Below are positions 50,490 through 61,361 of a DNA stretch of 64,000 nucleotides, one piece after another (positions within the stretch are counted from its first letter, which is position 1; each line of letters starts with the position of its first letter). The notes under the pieces were generated by a model, which was given only the letters and a program-made list of their open reading frames with translations, was not told the DNA's origin and made no database searches. The position numbers and the translations under genes were made by a program. The stretch spans positions 62,001 to 126,000 of the forward strand of contig BPKK01000004.1 in the NCBI GenBank assembly GCA_026005095.1. Direction: 5' to 3'. The DNA is from Silanimonas sp. GTDB taxonomy: Bacteria > Pseudomonadota > Gammaproteobacteria > Xanthomonadales > Xanthomonadaceae.

Positions 50490-51527
50490 ATGGCGGACCC
50501 GGGGGTGCGCTTCCGTCTGTCCGACCTCGCCGCTCGCTTCGGGCTCGAGGTGCGCGGCAATGATGGCTCGCTTGCCATCCAGGCCGTGGCCCCCCTGCAG
50601 GCCGCCACGCCTCCCGAGGGAGCGCTCGCTTTCCTCGCCAACCCAGCGTACCGCAAGCATCTCGCGGGCACCCGGGTGGCGGCGGTGGTGCTGCACCCGG
50701 ACGAAGCCGCGCACTGCCCGGTGCCCTGCCTGCTCTCGCGCCACCCCTACGCCGACTACGCCCGTATTGCCGCCCTGTTCGAGCCGCAGGTGGAAGCTCC
50801 GCCCGGCATCCACCCCAGTGCGGTGGTGGCCCCCGACGCCGAGGTCGATGCCTCGGCCCACATCGGCCCGTTCTGCGTGGTCGGCGCCCGCAGCCGGGTG
50901 GCCGCAGGCGCCGTGCTGGGGCCCGGCTGCGTGCTGGGCGAGGACTGCGTGGTCGGCCCCGGCAGCCGGCTGGTGGCACGGGTCACGCTAGTGACCCGGG
51001 TACGGCTCGGCGCCCGCGTGCTGGTGCATCCCGGTGCCGTGCTCGGGGCCGATGGCTTCGGCCTCGCCTTCGACGCCGGACGCTGGCTGAAGGTGCCGCA
51101 GCTCGGCGGCGTGGTGGTGGGCGACGACTGTGAGATCGGCGCCAATACCACCATCGACCGCGGCGCCATCGAGGACACCGTGCTCGAGGAAGACGTACGC
51201 CTCGACAACCAGATCCAGATCGGACACAACGTGCGCATCGGCGCCCACACGGCCATGGCCGGCTGCGTGGCGGTGGCCGGCTCGACCCGCATCGGCCGCG
51301 GCTGCCTGATCGGCGGTGCGGCCGGCATCGTCGGCCATGTCGAGATCACCGATGGCGTCACCATCGGGGCCATGAGCCTCGTCACCCATTCCATCGCCGA
51401 GCCGGGGGAGTACGCTTCCGGTACGCCCCTGCAGCCGAAGCGCGAGTGGCGCAGGAATGCTGCCCGCTTCGGCCAGCTCGACCGACTCGCCAGGCTCGTC
51501 CTCAAGAAGACCGACCCCCGCCCATGA
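50490..51527 (+). CDS. lpxD: UDP-3-O-acylglucosamine N-acyltransferase
   Basis: A 345-residue trimeric left-handed beta-helix enzyme that adds the second 3-hydroxyacyl chain in lipid A synthesis. The uridine-binding N-terminal domain ([17 protein letters not shown]), repeated hexapeptides (about 105-300), and catalytic-His region [18 protein letters not shown] are visible, then the C-terminal helix. It starts six bases after bamA and ends overlapping fabZ (ATGA). Confidence 0.97.
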   Translation: MADPGVRFRLSDLAARFGLEVRGNDGSLAIQAVAPLQAATPPEGALAFLANPAYRKHLAGTRVAAVVLHPDEAAHCPVPCLLSRHPYADYARIAALFEPQVEAPPGIHPSAVVAPDAEVDASAHIGPFCVVGARSRVAAGAVLGPGCVLGEDCVVGPGSRLVARVTLVTRVRLGARVLVHPGAVLGADGFGLAFDAGRWLKVPQLGGVVVGDDCEIGANTTIDRGAIEDTVLEEDVRLDNQIQIGHNVRIGAHTAMAGCVAVAGSTRIGRGCLIGGAAGIVGHVEITDGVTIGAMSLVTHSIAEPGEYASGTPLQPKREWRRNAARFGQLDRLARLVLKKTDPRP

Positions 51528-51991
51528 CCCTGCCCCCGCTTCCGCTCGACGTGCGCTGTATCGAGCGCCTGCTGCCCCACCGCCATCCTTTCCTGCTGGT
51601 CGACCGCGTGCTCGAGGTCGAACCCCGACAGCGCATCCTTGCGCTGAAGAACGTCACTGCCAGCGAGCCGCACTTCACCGGCCATTTCCCCGGCAACCCG
51701 GTGATGCCCGGGGTACTGGTGATCGAGGCCATGGCCCAGGCCGGCGGCCTTTTGTCGATGCTCTCGGAAGGCACGGCCTGCAGCGACAACTCCGGCCCCA
51801 GCCAGTTCTATCTCGTCAAGGTGGACAAGGCCCGCTTCTCGAAGATGGTGGTGCCAGGCGACCAGCTGCTGCTGGAAGTGGTGCTCAAGCGCACCATCCG
51901 CAACATGGCTCTCTATGAGGGCCGCGCCCTCGTCGACGGCAAGGAAGTGGCCAGCGCCGAGATGCTCTGCGCGGAGACCAAGGCCGCATGA
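51524..51991 (+). CDS. fabZ: 3-hydroxyacyl-ACP dehydratase
   Basis: A 155-residue hotdog enzyme of fatty-acid elongation. The active site has His and Glu in [23 protein letters not shown]-type sequence; [11 protein letters not shown] precedes it. It competes with LpxA/LpxD for 3-hydroxyacyl-ACP, which explains its conserved place between lpxD and lpxA. It overlaps both neighbours by ATGA. Confidence 0.97.
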   Translation: MTLPPLPLDVRCIERLLPHRHPFLLVDRVLEVEPRQRILALKNVTASEPHFTGHFPGNPVMPGVLVIEAMAQAGGLLSMLSEGTACSDNSGPSQFYLVKVDKARFSKMVVPGDQLLLEVVLKRTIRNMALYEGRALVDGKEVASAEMLCAETKAA

Positions 51992-52758
51992 TCCACCCCA
52001 GCGCCCTCATCGATCCCAAGGCCCGGCTGGACGAAGGCGTGTCGGTCGGCCCCTTCGCCGTGATCGGACCGGATGTCGAGATCGGCGCCGGCACCCGCAT
52101 CGGTCCTTATTGCCAGATCCAGGGCCCGACCCGGATCGGCCGCGACAACGTGATCCACGGCCATGCCAGCCTGGGCGGCGAGCCGCAGGACAAGAAGCAC
52201 AAGGGAGAGCCCACCCGGCTGGAGATCGGCGACCGCAACACGATCTTCGAGTTCACCACCGTCTCGCGCGGCACGGTGGACGGCGGCGGGCTCACGAGGA
52301 TCGGCAACGACAACTGGATCATGGCCTACGTGCACGTGGCCCACGACTGCTTCGTCGGCAGCCACTGCATCCTCGCCAACAACGCCACCCTGGCGGGACA
52401 CGTGGTGCTGGAGGACTGGGTGATCCTCGGCGGCTTCGCCGGCATCCACCAGTTCTGCCGCATCGGCGCCCATGCCTTCATCGGCATGGGCAGCCTGGTG
52501 AACGCCGATGTGGCGCCATTCGTGATCGTGGCCGACAAGTACGCCGTGCCGCGCGGCATCAATGCCGAGGGGCTGAAGCGCCGCGGCTTCGGGGCCGAGC
52601 GTATCGCTGCCATCAAGCGCGCCTACCGCGCAGTGTTCATGTCTGGGGCGCCGCTGGCCGAGGCCAAGGCACAGCTTGCCGAGGCGGCCGAGGGCTCGGA
52701 GGACGTGGCCCGGATGCTCGCCTTCATCGAGAAGAGCGAACGCGGCCTGCTGCGCTGA
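51988..52758 (+). CDS. lpxA: UDP-N-acetylglucosamine O-acyltransferase
   Basis: A 256-residue left-handed beta-helix enzyme, first step of lipid A synthesis. Hexapeptide repeats begin at [13 protein letters not shown]. The catalytic His lies in [12 protein letters not shown], and [13 protein letters not shown] and the C-terminal helical part ([16 protein letters not shown]) match the family. Its start overlaps fabZ; lpxB follows after two bases. Confidence 0.97.
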   Translation: MIHPSALIDPKARLDEGVSVGPFAVIGPDVEIGAGTRIGPYCQIQGPTRIGRDNVIHGHASLGGEPQDKKHKGEPTRLEIGDRNTIFEFTTVSRGTVDGGGLTRIGNDNWIMAYVHVAHDCFVGSHCILANNATLAGHVVLEDWVILGGFAGIHQFCRIGAHAFIGMGSLVNADVAPFVIVADKYAVPRGINAEGLKRRGFGAERIAAIKRAYRAVFMSGAPLAEAKAQLAEAAEGSEDVARMLAFIEKSERGLLR

Positions 52759-52760
52759 GC

Positions 52761-53927
52761 ATGGCCCCGCGCATCGCCCTCGTCGCCGGCGAGGCCTCGG
52801 GCGACCTGCTCGGCGCCGCACTGGCCCGCGACCTCAAAGCCCTGTTTCCGAACGCGGAACTCGCCGGCGTGGCCGGGCCGGGCATGCGCGCCGCCGGCGT
52901 GGCGGCCTGGCATGACTGCGAGGAACTCGCGGTGATGGGCCTCGTGGAGGTGCTGAAGCACCTGCCGCGTCTGCTGCGCCTGCGCCGCGCCCTGCGCGAG
53001 CGCCTGCTGGCCTGGCGGCCGGATGTGGTGGTCGGCATCGACGCACCGGACTTCAACCTCGGCCTCGAGCGTTGGCTGAAAGAACGCGGCCTGCGCACCG
53101 TGCACTACGTCAGCCCCTCGGTCTGGGCCTGGCGCGAGGGTCGTGCGGCGCGTATGGGCCGCAGCGCCGACCGGGTGCTCTGTCTATTCCCGATGGAGCC
53201 GGCCATTTACGCCCGGCATGGCGTCGAAGCCCGCTTCGTCGGCCATCCACTGGCCGACATGCTGCCCCTGCACCCCGACCGCGAGGCCGCCCGCCGCGCG
53301 CTCGGCTTGCCAGAGCAGGGCGAGTGGCTGGCCCTGCTGCCCGGCAGCCGCGGCGGCGAGATCGCCCGCCTCGGTCCGGTGTTCCTCGATACCGTGGCGC
53401 GGCTGCTCGCCCGCCGCCCGGGCCTGCGGGTGCTGGCACCGATGGCCAACCCGCGCTGCCGCGCGCGCTTCACCCGGCTGCTGGCCGCGCATCCGCAGTC
53501 GCTGGCCCTGCATGCCGCGCTGCACCTCGTCGATGGCCGCGCCCGCGAGGCCATGGTGGCCAGCGATGCCGTCCTGCTCGCCTCCGGCACGGCGGCGCTG
53601 GAGGCCATGCTGGCCAAGCGGCCGATGGTAGTGGCCTACCGTATCGCCCCGCTCACCCACTTCATCGTCAAGCGCCTTGGTCTGCTCAAAGTCGAGCGCT
53701 ACAGCCTGCCCAACGTGCTGGCCGGCGAGGCCCTGGTGCCCGAGCGCATGCAGGGCGACTGCCAGGCCGAGGTACTGGCCGCGGACGTGGAGCGCCTGCT
53801 GGAGGAGGGCCTGACGCCGGCGCAGCGCCTGCGTTTCGAGAGACTGCACGAGGCCCTGTTCGCGCCCTCGCCGCGGGCCGCCGCGGAGGCCGTGGCCGGC
53901 CTGCTGCCGGGTGCACCACCGGCCTGA
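52761..53927 (+). CDS. lpxB: Lipid-A-disaccharide synthase
   Basis: A 388-residue GT19 glycosyltransferase that joins UDP-diacylglucosamine and lipid X into the lipid A disaccharide at the inner membrane. The start is [55 protein letters not shown] and [13 protein letters not shown] are all typical. ATG 52761 directly follows the lpxA stop. rnhB follows after eight bases. Confidence 0.96.
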   Translation: MAPRIALVAGEASGDLLGAALARDLKALFPNAELAGVAGPGMRAAGVAAWHDCEELAVMGLVEVLKHLPRLLRLRRALRERLLAWRPDVVVGIDAPDFNLGLERWLKERGLRTVHYVSPSVWAWREGRAARMGRSADRVLCLFPMEPAIYARHGVEARFVGHPLADMLPLHPDREAARRALGLPEQGEWLALLPGSRGGEIARLGPVFLDTVARLLARRPGLRVLAPMANPRCRARFTRLLAAHPQSLALHAALHLVDGRAREAMVASDAVLLASGTAALEAMLAKRPMVVAYRIAPLTHFIVKRLGLLKVERYSLPNVLAGEALVPERMQGDCQAEVLAADVERLLEEGLTPAQRLRFERLHEALFAPSPRAAAEAVAGLLPGAPPA

Positions 53928-53935
53928 ACCCGGAC

Positions 53936-54571
53936 ATGCCGCGCCGCCACGCCCCCACGGTCGCTTTCCACGATCCGTCCTGGGACGGCCCGGCCCTCGC
54001 CGGCGTGGACGAGGCTGGACGCGGTCCGCTGGCCGGCCCGGTGGTGGTGGCCGCCGTGGTGCTCGACCCGGCACGGCGCATCGACGGCCTCGGCGACTCC
54101 AAGCGGCTGACGGAAGCGGCCCGCGAGGCCCTGTTCCCCGAGATCCAGGCCCGGGCCCGGGCCTGGGCCATCGTCACGCTGGAGGCCGAGGAGATCGACC
54201 GGCTGAACATCCTGCACGCCACCCTCGAAGGCATGCGCCGGGCGGTGGCGATGCTGACCCCGGCGCCCGAGCGCGTGCTGGTGGACGGCAACCGCCTGCC
54301 CCCCGGCCTGCCCCTGCCCGCCGAGGCGGTGGTGAAGGGCGATGCCCGGGTGGCCGCGATCTCGGCAGCCTCCATCCTCGCCAAGGTGGCCCGCGACCGG
54401 CGGATGCTCGAGGCCGAAGCCCTCTATCCCGGCTACGGCTTCGCCCTGCACAAGGGCTATCCCACTCCCGCGCATCTCGAGGCCCTGCAGCGCCTCGGCC
54501 CCTGCCCACTGCACCGGCGCAGCTTCGCGCCAGTGCGCGAACGCTGCCGCCCGGGCCTGTTCCAGAACTGA
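53936..54571 (+). CDS. rnhB: Ribonuclease HII
   Basis: A 211-residue RNase removing ribonucleotides from DNA and RNA-DNA hybrids. Active-site motifs: Asp and Glu in [24 protein letters not shown], Asp in LVDGN and [14 protein letters not shown]. The C-terminus [24 protein letters not shown] is conserved. It is the last gene of the lipid A run before dnaE; the 130 bases after it hold no gene I can support apart from the small ORF that follows. Confidence 0.96.
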   Translation: MPRRHAPTVAFHDPSWDGPALAGVDEAGRGPLAGPVVVAAVVLDPARRIDGLGDSKRLTEAAREALFPEIQARARAWAIVTLEAEEIDRLNILHATLEGMRRAVAMLTPAPERVLVDGNRLPPGLPLPAEAVVKGDARVAAISAASILAKVARDRRMLEAEALYPGYGFALHKGYPTPAHLEALQRLGPCPLHRRSFAPVRERCRPGLFQN

Positions 54572-54701
54572 GCGCCGCGCGTGACTTCCGGCACCGGGCC
54601 GCTGGTCATGCTGACTTTCGTGACTTACGCCCCCTTCGACCCGGCCGCAGACTGCGCGCACATCGCCCCCTCCCCTTGCCGGCGATGTGAAGGAGACCGC
54701 C

Positions 54702-54893
54702 ATGAACCGCAGCCCTGCCCCCCAGATGTCCGCCGTCCGCACGCCGGAGGCCCCTGCCACCCCGGCCGCCATGCCGCTGGAGCGCCTGCAGGCCGAGAAG
54801 CAGGCCCTGATGGCCCTGGCCGCCGAGGTGGCGCGGCTCGAACGCCGTCTGCACCGCGACCGCAGCTACGCTGACCTGCACTACGCCGCCTGA
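54702..54893 (+). CDS. Small coiled-coil protein of unknown function
   Basis: A 63-residue ORF with a very good Shine-Dalgarno (AAGGAG, 54690-54695, six bases before ATG 54702). The first 25 residues are Pro/Ala-rich and probably unstructured. The rest is a charged helix with a heptad-like pattern (LERLQAEKQALMALAAEVARL), ending in RSYADLHYAA. I recognise no family; short coiled-coil proteins of this kind are often missed. An alternative start is GTG 54687. It lies between rnhB and dnaE. Confidence 0.5.
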   Translation: MNRSPAPQMSAVRTPEAPATPAAMPLERLQAEKQALMALAAEVARLERRLHRDRSYADLHYAA

Positions 54894-54913
54894 GCGGGCC
54901 TGCAAGTCAAGCC

Positions 54914-54942
54914 TTGTCCCTCCCCCCGGGGGGACGTAGCCT
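54914..54942 (+). promoter_or_regulatory. Candidate dnaE promoter
   Basis: TTGTCC (54914-54919) and TAGCCT (54937-54942) are 17 bases apart, with the same -35 as the rpsB promoter. The expected start near 54949 leaves only about 18 bases before the dnaE ATG, and no Shine-Dalgarno is visible there. Confidence 0.4.
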
Positions 54943-54966
54943 GCGGCGTCTGCCCCGGACGCCGCC

Positions 54967-57900
54967 ATGCCGCCCCGCTACGTCCATCTCAACGTCCACA
55001 GCGAGTACGCGCTGACGGACTCCACCATCCGCCTGCCGGCGCTCGCTGCGCGGGTGGCGGCGCACGGGCAGCCGGCGGTGGCACTCACCGACCCGACCAA
55101 CCTGTTCGGACTGGTGAAGTTCTACAAAGAGGCCGAGAGCCGCGGCATCAAACCGGTGGCCGGGGCCCAACTGCTGGTAGACGATGGCGAACAGCCCCTG
55201 GGCCGAGTGACCGCCTGGTGCATCGACCGCCGTGGCTACCTCTCGCTCTCGCGGCTGATCACCCGCGCCTACGCCGAAGGACAGCGCGGCGACATACTCG
55301 GCGTGCGCCCCGACTGGCTGTTCGCCGAGCACGAGGGCCTGATCCTCGCCCTCGGCCACGGCAGCCCGGCAGGAACCCTGATCGCCGCCGGCCGCGAGGA
55401 GTTGGCCGCGTACTGCCTCGAGCAGTACGCCCGCCATTTCGATGACCGGCTGTACGTGGAGCTCACCCGCACCGGCAAGCCCGGCGAGGAAGCCTTCAAC
55501 CGTACCGTGCTGGAACTCGCCGCCGCCCGCGGGCTGCCGGCCATCGCCAGCAATGCCGTACGCTTCCTCGAGCGCGGCGATTTCGATGCCCACGAAGCCC
55601 GGGTCTGTATCGCCACCGGCCGCGTGCTCGACGACCCGAAGCGCCCACGCGAGTTCAGTCCTGAGCAGTACCTGAAATCGACGGAGGAGATGGAAGCCCT
55701 CTTCCACGACCTGCCCGAGGCCCTCGAGAACACCGTCGATCTTGCCGCCCGCTGCAACCTCGAGCTCAGGCTCGGCACCTACTACCTGCCGGCCTTCCCG
55801 GTGCCGGAAGGCGAGACGCTCGATACCTGGATCCGCGCGGAAGCCGAGCGCGGCCTGGCCCGCCGCCTCGCCAGTCATCCCCCGGCCGCCGGCCGCAGCG
55901 AGGCCGACTACGCCGAACGCCTCAGCCGCGAAGTCGACGTCATCATCAAGATGGGCTTTCCCGGCTACTTCCTGATCGTGGCCGACTTCATCAACTGGGC
56001 GAAGCAAAACGGCATCCCGGTGGGCCCGGGCCGTGGCTCGGGCGCCGGCTCGCTGGTGGCCTACGCGCTCGGTATCACCGACCTCGATCCGCTGGCCTAT
56101 GACCTGCTGTTCGAGCGATTCCTCAACCCCGAGCGCGTGTCGATGCCGGACTTCGACATCGACTTTTGCATGGACCGGCGCGATGAGGTGATCGAGTACG
56201 TCAGCCGCAAGTACGGCGCCGACCGGGTGAGCCAGATCATCACCTACGGCACGATGGCGGCGAAGGCCGTGGTGCGCGACTGCGGTCGCGTGCTGGGGCA
56301 TCCCTACGGCTTCGTCGACGGCGTGGCCAAGCTGATTCCGAACGTGCTCGGCATCGGCCTTGCCGACGCGCTCGGCGAGACCGAGAAGAGCAAGACCGAC
56401 GAGGCCGTGCGCTCGACCGAGCTGATCGAACGCTATGGGCGCGAGGACGAGGTGCGCGACCTCATCGACCTTGCCCGCCAGCTCGAGGACCTCACCCGCA
56501 ACGCCGGCAAGCACGCCGGCGGCGTGGTGATCGCCCCGTCGCCGCTCACCGACTTCTGCCCGCTGTTCTCGGAACCGGGCGGCAAGGGCGCCGTGACGCA
56601 GTTCGACAAGGACGACGTCGAGGCCATCGGCCTCGTGAAGTTCGACTTCCTCGGCCTGCGCACGCTCACCATCATCGACTGGGCGGTGAAGGCCATCAAC
56701 AGGCGGCGGGCCGCCGCCGGCGAGCCGCCGCTCGACATCAGCCGCATCCCGCTCGACGACCGCGCCACCTTCGAGCTGTTCAGCCGCGCGCAGACGGTGG
56801 CAGTGTTCCAGTTCGAATCCTCGGGCATGCGCAACCTGCTGCGCGAGGCCCGGCCCGACCGCTTCGAGGACCTGATCGCCCTGGTGTCGCTGTTCCGCCC
56901 AGGACCGATGGACCTGATCCCCAGCTTCAATGCCCGCAAACATGGCAGGGAGGCGGTGGAATACCCCGATCCGCGGGTGGAACCGGTGCTCAGGGAAACC
57001 TACGGCATCATGGTCTACCAGGAGCAGGTGATGCAGATGGCGCAGGTGCTGGGCGGGTATTCGCTCGGCGGCGCCGACCTGCTGCGCCGCGCCATGGGCA
57101 AGAAGAAGCCCGAGGAGATGGCCAAGCACCGCGCCATGTTCCGCGAGGGCGCGGCGAAGAACGGCCTCGACGAGGCCAAGGCCGACGCCGTCTTCGACCT
57201 GATGGAGAAGTTCGCCGGCTACGGCTTCAACAAGTCGCATGCCGCGGCCTACGCACTCGTCTCCTACCAGACCGCCTGGCTCAAGACCCACTACCCGGCC
57301 GAGTTCATGGCCGCGGTGCTGTCCTCCGACATGGACAACACCGACAAGGTGGTGAACTTCCTCGAGGAAGCCCGGGCGATGCAGCTCACCGTGCTGCCGC
57401 CCAAGGTGAACGCCTCGGCGACCATGTTCGAGGCCACCGACGCCCGCACCATCCGCTACGGCCTCGGCGCCATCAAAGGGGTGGGTACCGGGCTCTGCCA
57501 GGCCATCGTCGAGGCCCGCGAGGCCCGCGGCCCGTTCCGCGACCTCCTGGATTTCTGCGAGCGCGTCGATCCGACGAAGCTGAACCGCCGCGCGGTGGAG
57601 GCCATGGCCAATGCCGGCGCGCTCGATGGCCTCGCTCCCAACCGCGCCTCCCTGCTGCTGCAGCTGCCGGAGGCGATGAAGGCCAGCGAACAGGCGGCCC
57701 GCGCCGCCGCCGCAGGCCAGGTCTCGCTGTTCGGCGGCTTTGCCGAAGCGCCAGTGGCCAAGGTCGATCTGCCGGTCTGCGAGGAATGGCCGTTGGAACA
57801 GCTGCTGGCCGGCGAGCGCGAGACCCTGGGCCATTACCTCAGCGGCCATCCCATCGACCCCTGGCGCGAGGAGCTCGCCGAGCTGGTGCCCCTCAATCTC

Positions 57901-58458
57901 GGCGAGGTGGAAGCCGCCTGGCAGCAGCGCAAGGACCGCCGTGGCGAAGCCAGCCTGGTGCTGGCCGGCCTGGTGAGCAGCGTGCGCAAGCGGGGTGACG
58001 CCATGGCCTTCGCCCAGATCGACGACGGCCGTGGCCAGATCGAGCTGGCCTTCTTCCGCGAGGCCAATACCGGCTTCGGCCATCTGCTGACCAAGGACGC
58101 CATCCTCGTGGTCGAGGGGCAGGTGGTGGCCGACCGCGTGAGCGGCGCCCTGTCGATGCGGGTGAGGCAGGCCTGGGACTTCCGCGCCCTGCTCGACACC
58201 CACGCCCGGCAGCTGCGGGTGAAGGCCGACCTGCGCAATCGCGGCAGCAGCGAGCAGCTGCTCGGCCTGCTGGCGGAATACCGGCCGGGCGGCACACCGC
58301 TGCGGCTCGAGGTACGCCGCCCTGGCATGACAGGCTGCCTCGAGTTCGGCGGCCGGCAGGGGGTGCGGGTGGCCGCCGATCTGCTCTCCCGCCTGCGCCG
58401 CCTACCCTTCGTCGGCGAGGTGAAACTGCAGCTGCACCGGCCTTGGCAGACGGCCTGA
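54967..58458 (+). CDS. dnaE: DNA polymerase III alpha subunit
   Basis: A 1163-residue replicative polymerase (E. coli 1160). The N-terminal PHP domain starts YVHLNVHSEYALTDST. The palm has the catalytic Asp pair in PDFDIDFCMDRR, with GPGRGSGAGSLVAYALGI before it, and the third Asp in KFDFLGLRTL. Then come the fingers, the helix-hairpin-helix region (LNRRAVEAMANAGALDGL), the internal clamp-binding motif QVSLFGGF and an OB domain (VLAGLVSSVRKRGDAMAFAQ). All are in one frame without interruption. It is preceded by a weak promoter and lacks a clear ribosome-binding site. Confidence 0.98.
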   Translation: MPPRYVHLNVHSEYALTDSTIRLPALAARVAAHGQPAVALTDPTNLFGLVKFYKEAESRGIKPVAGAQLLVDDGEQPLGRVTAWCIDRRGYLSLSRLITRAYAEGQRGDILGVRPDWLFAEHEGLILALGHGSPAGTLIAAGREELAAYCLEQYARHFDDRLYVELTRTGKPGEEAFNRTVLELAAARGLPAIASNAVRFLERGDFDAHEARVCIATGRVLDDPKRPREFSPEQYLKSTEEMEALFHDLPEALENTVDLAARCNLELRLGTYYLPAFPVPEGETLDTWIRAEAERGLARRLASHPPAAGRSEADYAERLSREVDVIIKMGFPGYFLIVADFINWAKQNGIPVGPGRGSGAGSLVAYALGITDLDPLAYDLLFERFLNPERVSMPDFDIDFCMDRRDEVIEYVSRKYGADRVSQIITYGTMAAKAVVRDCGRVLGHPYGFVDGVAKLIPNVLGIGLADALGETEKSKTDEAVRSTELIERYGREDEVRDLIDLARQLEDLTRNAGKHAGGVVIAPSPLTDFCPLFSEPGGKGAVTQFDKDDVEAIGLVKFDFLGLRTLTIIDWAVKAINRRRAAAGEPPLDISRIPLDDRATFELFSRAQTVAVFQFESSGMRNLLREARPDRFEDLIALVSLFRPGPMDLIPSFNARKHGREAVEYPDPRVEPVLRETYGIMVYQEQVMQMAQVLGGYSLGGADLLRRAMGKKKPEEMAKHRAMFREGAAKNGLDEAKADAVFDLMEKFAGYGFNKSHAAAYALVSYQTAWLKTHYPAEFMAAVLSSDMDNTDKVVNFLEEARAMQLTVLPPKVNASATMFEATDARTIRYGLGAIKGVGTGLCQAIVEAREARGPFRDLLDFCERVDPTKLNRRAVEAMANAGALDGLAPNRASLLLQLPEAMKASEQAARAAAAGQVSLFGGFAEAPVAKVDLPVCEEWPLEQLLAGERETLGHYLSGHPIDPWREELAELVPLNLGEVEAAWQQRKDRRGEASLVLAGLVSSVRKRGDAMAFAQIDDGRGQIELAFFREANTGFGHLLTKDAILVVEGQVVADRVSGALSMRVRQAWDFRALLDTHARQLRVKADLRNRGSSEQLLGLLAEYRPGGTPLRLEVRRPGMTGCLEFGGRQGVRVAADLLSRLRRLPFVGEVKLQLHRPWQTA

Positions 58459-58510
58459 GAGGCCCGTCACGCTTCCCGCCCTGCCCCCACCGTGGCCCTC
58501 CCCCCTTCCG

Positions 58511-58541
58511 CCCGGCTAGACTCTTTGCTCTAGCGTCCGGG
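58511..58541 (+). promoter_or_regulatory. Inverted repeat around the accA -10 box
   Basis: CCCGGCTAGA (58511-58520), eight bases, then TCTAG (58529-58533), CGT and CCGGG (58537-58541) form a dyad: CTAGA/TCTAG inside and CCCGG/CCGGG outside. The left arm contains the -10-like TAGACT (58517-58522). This could be an operator or a short hairpin at the transcript start. No regulator is identifiable. Confidence 0.35.
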
Positions 58542-58576
58542 CAAACCGCCCCGAACGCCCCCGAGCTTGCTCCCGA

Positions 58577-59536
<960 letters not shown>

Positions 59537-59546
59537 GCTGGCGTAT

Positions 59547-59572
59547 GCCGTGACCGCCGTCCCGGTCACGGC
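59547..59572 (+). terminator. Hairpin downstream of accA
   Basis: GCCGTGACC (59547-59555) pairs perfectly with GGTCACGGC (59564-59572) around an 8-base loop, 10 bases after the accA stop. No T-run follows, so its efficiency as a terminator is uncertain. Confidence 0.45.
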
Positions 59573-59695
59573 GTGAGCCCCCGCCCAGAACGGCCCTTCT
59601 TGCACCGCCGTTCAGGCTTTTCTGTCGGCGGGCACTAGAGTGCTGCGCACCTCGGGCGTTCGACGAGGTCGCGCTCCCCATCCGAGGACTCCCAC

Positions 59696-60848
59696 ATGAA
59701 AGCAGTTTTGGCAAGCAGCATCGCGGCCCTGCTGGCCGCGGGCGGCCTGCACGCGCAGAGCAGCGTGCAGATCACCGGCTTCGGCCAGGTCGTGGCCGGC
59801 ACCGTCACCTCCGGCAGCAGCCACCCCGGCACCAACTACGACCGTGACTGGGACTTCAAGGACGAATCCCTCTTCGCCATCCAGTTCCGAGGCGATCTCA
59901 ACACGCAGTGGTCGGCCACGGCGCAGATCGTGGCCACCGGCCGCGAGGACTTCGAGCCGGAGTTCGCCTGGGCCTACGTCGGCTGGAACGGCGGCAACGG
60001 CTGGTCGGCCAAGCTCGGCCGCCAGCGCATCCCCTTCTACCGCTACTCCGACTTCCTGCAGGTGGGCTACGCCTACCCCTGGCTGCGCCCGCCGCACGCC
60101 GTTTACAACCTGCCCTTCAGCAACTTCGACGGCGGCAGCCTCAGCTGGTCCTTCGCCGGCGGCGAGTGGTTCAACACGCTCTCGCTGGTGGGCGGCAAGC
60201 ACAACGGCGACATCACGCTCTCCGGCCAGCCGGCCGAGATCGAGCTCAAGGGCCTCGTCGGCCTGACCTACGAGGGCAGCTATGCCGACTGGCTCACCCT
60301 CCGCGCTGGCTACTTCGAGGCCGACGTCACCATCGATGCCCAGGCCCTGAACCCGCTGTTCGCCACCCTGCGCGGCAATGGCTTCGGCATCGTGGCAGAC
60401 GCGATCGACGTGGCCCGTGACCCGGGCTCTTTCCTTGGTCTTGGCGCCGAGATCAACCGCGGCAACTGGCTGTTCATCGCCGAGGCCACCTGGGTCGAGG
60501 CCGACCGCACCTACCTCACCGACCAAGAAGCAGTTCTACGTCACCGCCGGCCACCGCTTCGGCACCTGGACCCCCACCCTTACCTACGGCCGCCGCAAGG
60601 GCGAAGCGAAGACCGAAATCGTCGGCCTCATCCCCGACGTGGCGCCGCTCGCGCCGCTGCGCGCCGCGGTCGACCAGGTGGTGCTCTCCGACAGCCTCGA
60701 TGCCGACTACCTCAGCTTCGGCCTGCGCTGGGACCTCTCGAACAACGTGGCGCTCAAGGGCGATTTCACCAAGTACGAGAACAAGGGCCCGGTAGGCGTG
60801 GCCAACGAATCCGATGCGCTCGCGCTCGGTGTCGTGTTCACCTTCTGA
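59696..60848 (+). pseudogene. Porin-like outer-membrane protein gene, interrupted by a +1 frameshift
   Basis: Frame 1 from ATG 59696 gives a signal peptide (SSIAALLAAGGLHA/Q) and porin-like strands (VQITGFGQVVAG, FEPEFAWAYVGWNG, KLGRQRIPFYRYSDFLQVGYAY) up to RTYLTD, about residue 276. It then turns into Arg/Pro/His-rich nonsense to 60865. In the next frame from 60525 the barrel continues (KKQFYVTAGHRFGTWTPTLTY) and ends properly in ALALGVVFTF at 60848. Skipping one C at 60523-60524 restores a 383-residue porin with a C-terminal Phe. The break could be a true mutation, a sequencing error or programmed. The neighbour is a PstS-like protein, so a phosphate or anion porin is possible. Upstream CACTAGAGTGC may include a -10. 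Confidence 0.75.
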
Positions 60849-60861
60849 CGGGAGGACGACC

Positions 60862-61266
60862 ATGAACCGCATCCTCGCCATCGCCGCCCTCGCGCTCGCC
60901 TTCGCCCTGCCGGCCCACGCCGGCAAGGTGGTGGTGGCCGCCAACTCCAGCCAGGGCCCGCTCGACAAGGCCGCCGTGCAGGCCATCTTCCTCGGCCGCA
61001 CCCCCACCGTCGGCGGGCAGCCGGCCGTCATCGTGTTCCAGAAGGGCCCGGTGCGCGCCCAGTTCGAGGACGGCGTGCTCGGCCGCTCCGGCGCCCAGCT
61101 CACCTCGCACTGGTCGCGCCTCGTCTTCACCGGGCGCGCCAAGCAGCCGGAGGAGGTGGCCGACGATGCCGCAGTGAAGGCCAAGGTGGCCGCCACTCCC
61201 GGCGCCATCGGCTACATCAGTGCCGACGCCGTGGACAGCAGCGTGAAGGTGGTCTTCGAGTTCTAA
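60862..61266 (+). CDS. Small periplasmic PstS-like (phosphate-binding-type) protein
   Basis: A 134-residue protein with a signal peptide (LAIAALALAFALPAHA/G) and a single-lobe phosphate-binding-like domain: DKAAVQAIFLGRTPTVGGQPAVIVFQ, then HWSRLVFTGRAKQPEEV and ATPGAIGYISADAVDSSVKVV. This matches the short PBP-like proteins annotated as phosphate ABC transporter substrate-binding proteins, but at half the PstS length with no ABC transporter nearby. GGGAGGA precedes ATG 60862. It lies 13 bases after the frameshifted porin, so the two form a unit closed by a terminator. Ligand binding is unproven. Confidence 0.78.
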   Translation: MNRILAIAALALAFALPAHAGKVVVAANSSQGPLDKAAVQAIFLGRTPTVGGQPAVIVFQKGPVRAQFEDGVLGRSGAQLTSHWSRLVFTGRAKQPEEVADDAAVKAKVAATPGAIGYISADAVDSSVKVVFEF

Positions 61267-61289
61267 GCCCCGCCACACACCCCCTTGGA

Positions 61290-61327
61290 AAACGCCCGCC
61301 GGCCCTCCCGGCGGGCGTTTCCCGTTT
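61290..61327 (+). terminator. Rho-independent terminator after the PstS-like gene
   Basis: Perfect 13-bp stem AAACGCCCGCCGG (61290-61302) with CCGGCGGGCGTTT (61308-61320), 5-base loop, followed by TTTCCCGTTT. It ends the porin/PstS-like unit, 35 bases before the tilS ATG. Confidence 0.9.
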
Positions 61328-61361
61328 GCCGGAGGGCGAAGACGCAGGGCAGGCTTGGCAG

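Noticed and set aside
54943-54965. 8-bp hairpin (GCGGCGTC/GACGCCGC) directly before the dnaE ATG
   Set aside because: The likely transcription start (about 54949) lies inside the 5' arm, so the hairpin would not form in the mRNA.
54907-58203. 1098-codon minus-strand ORF
   Set aside because: Antisense of dnaE, which is intact in all motifs.
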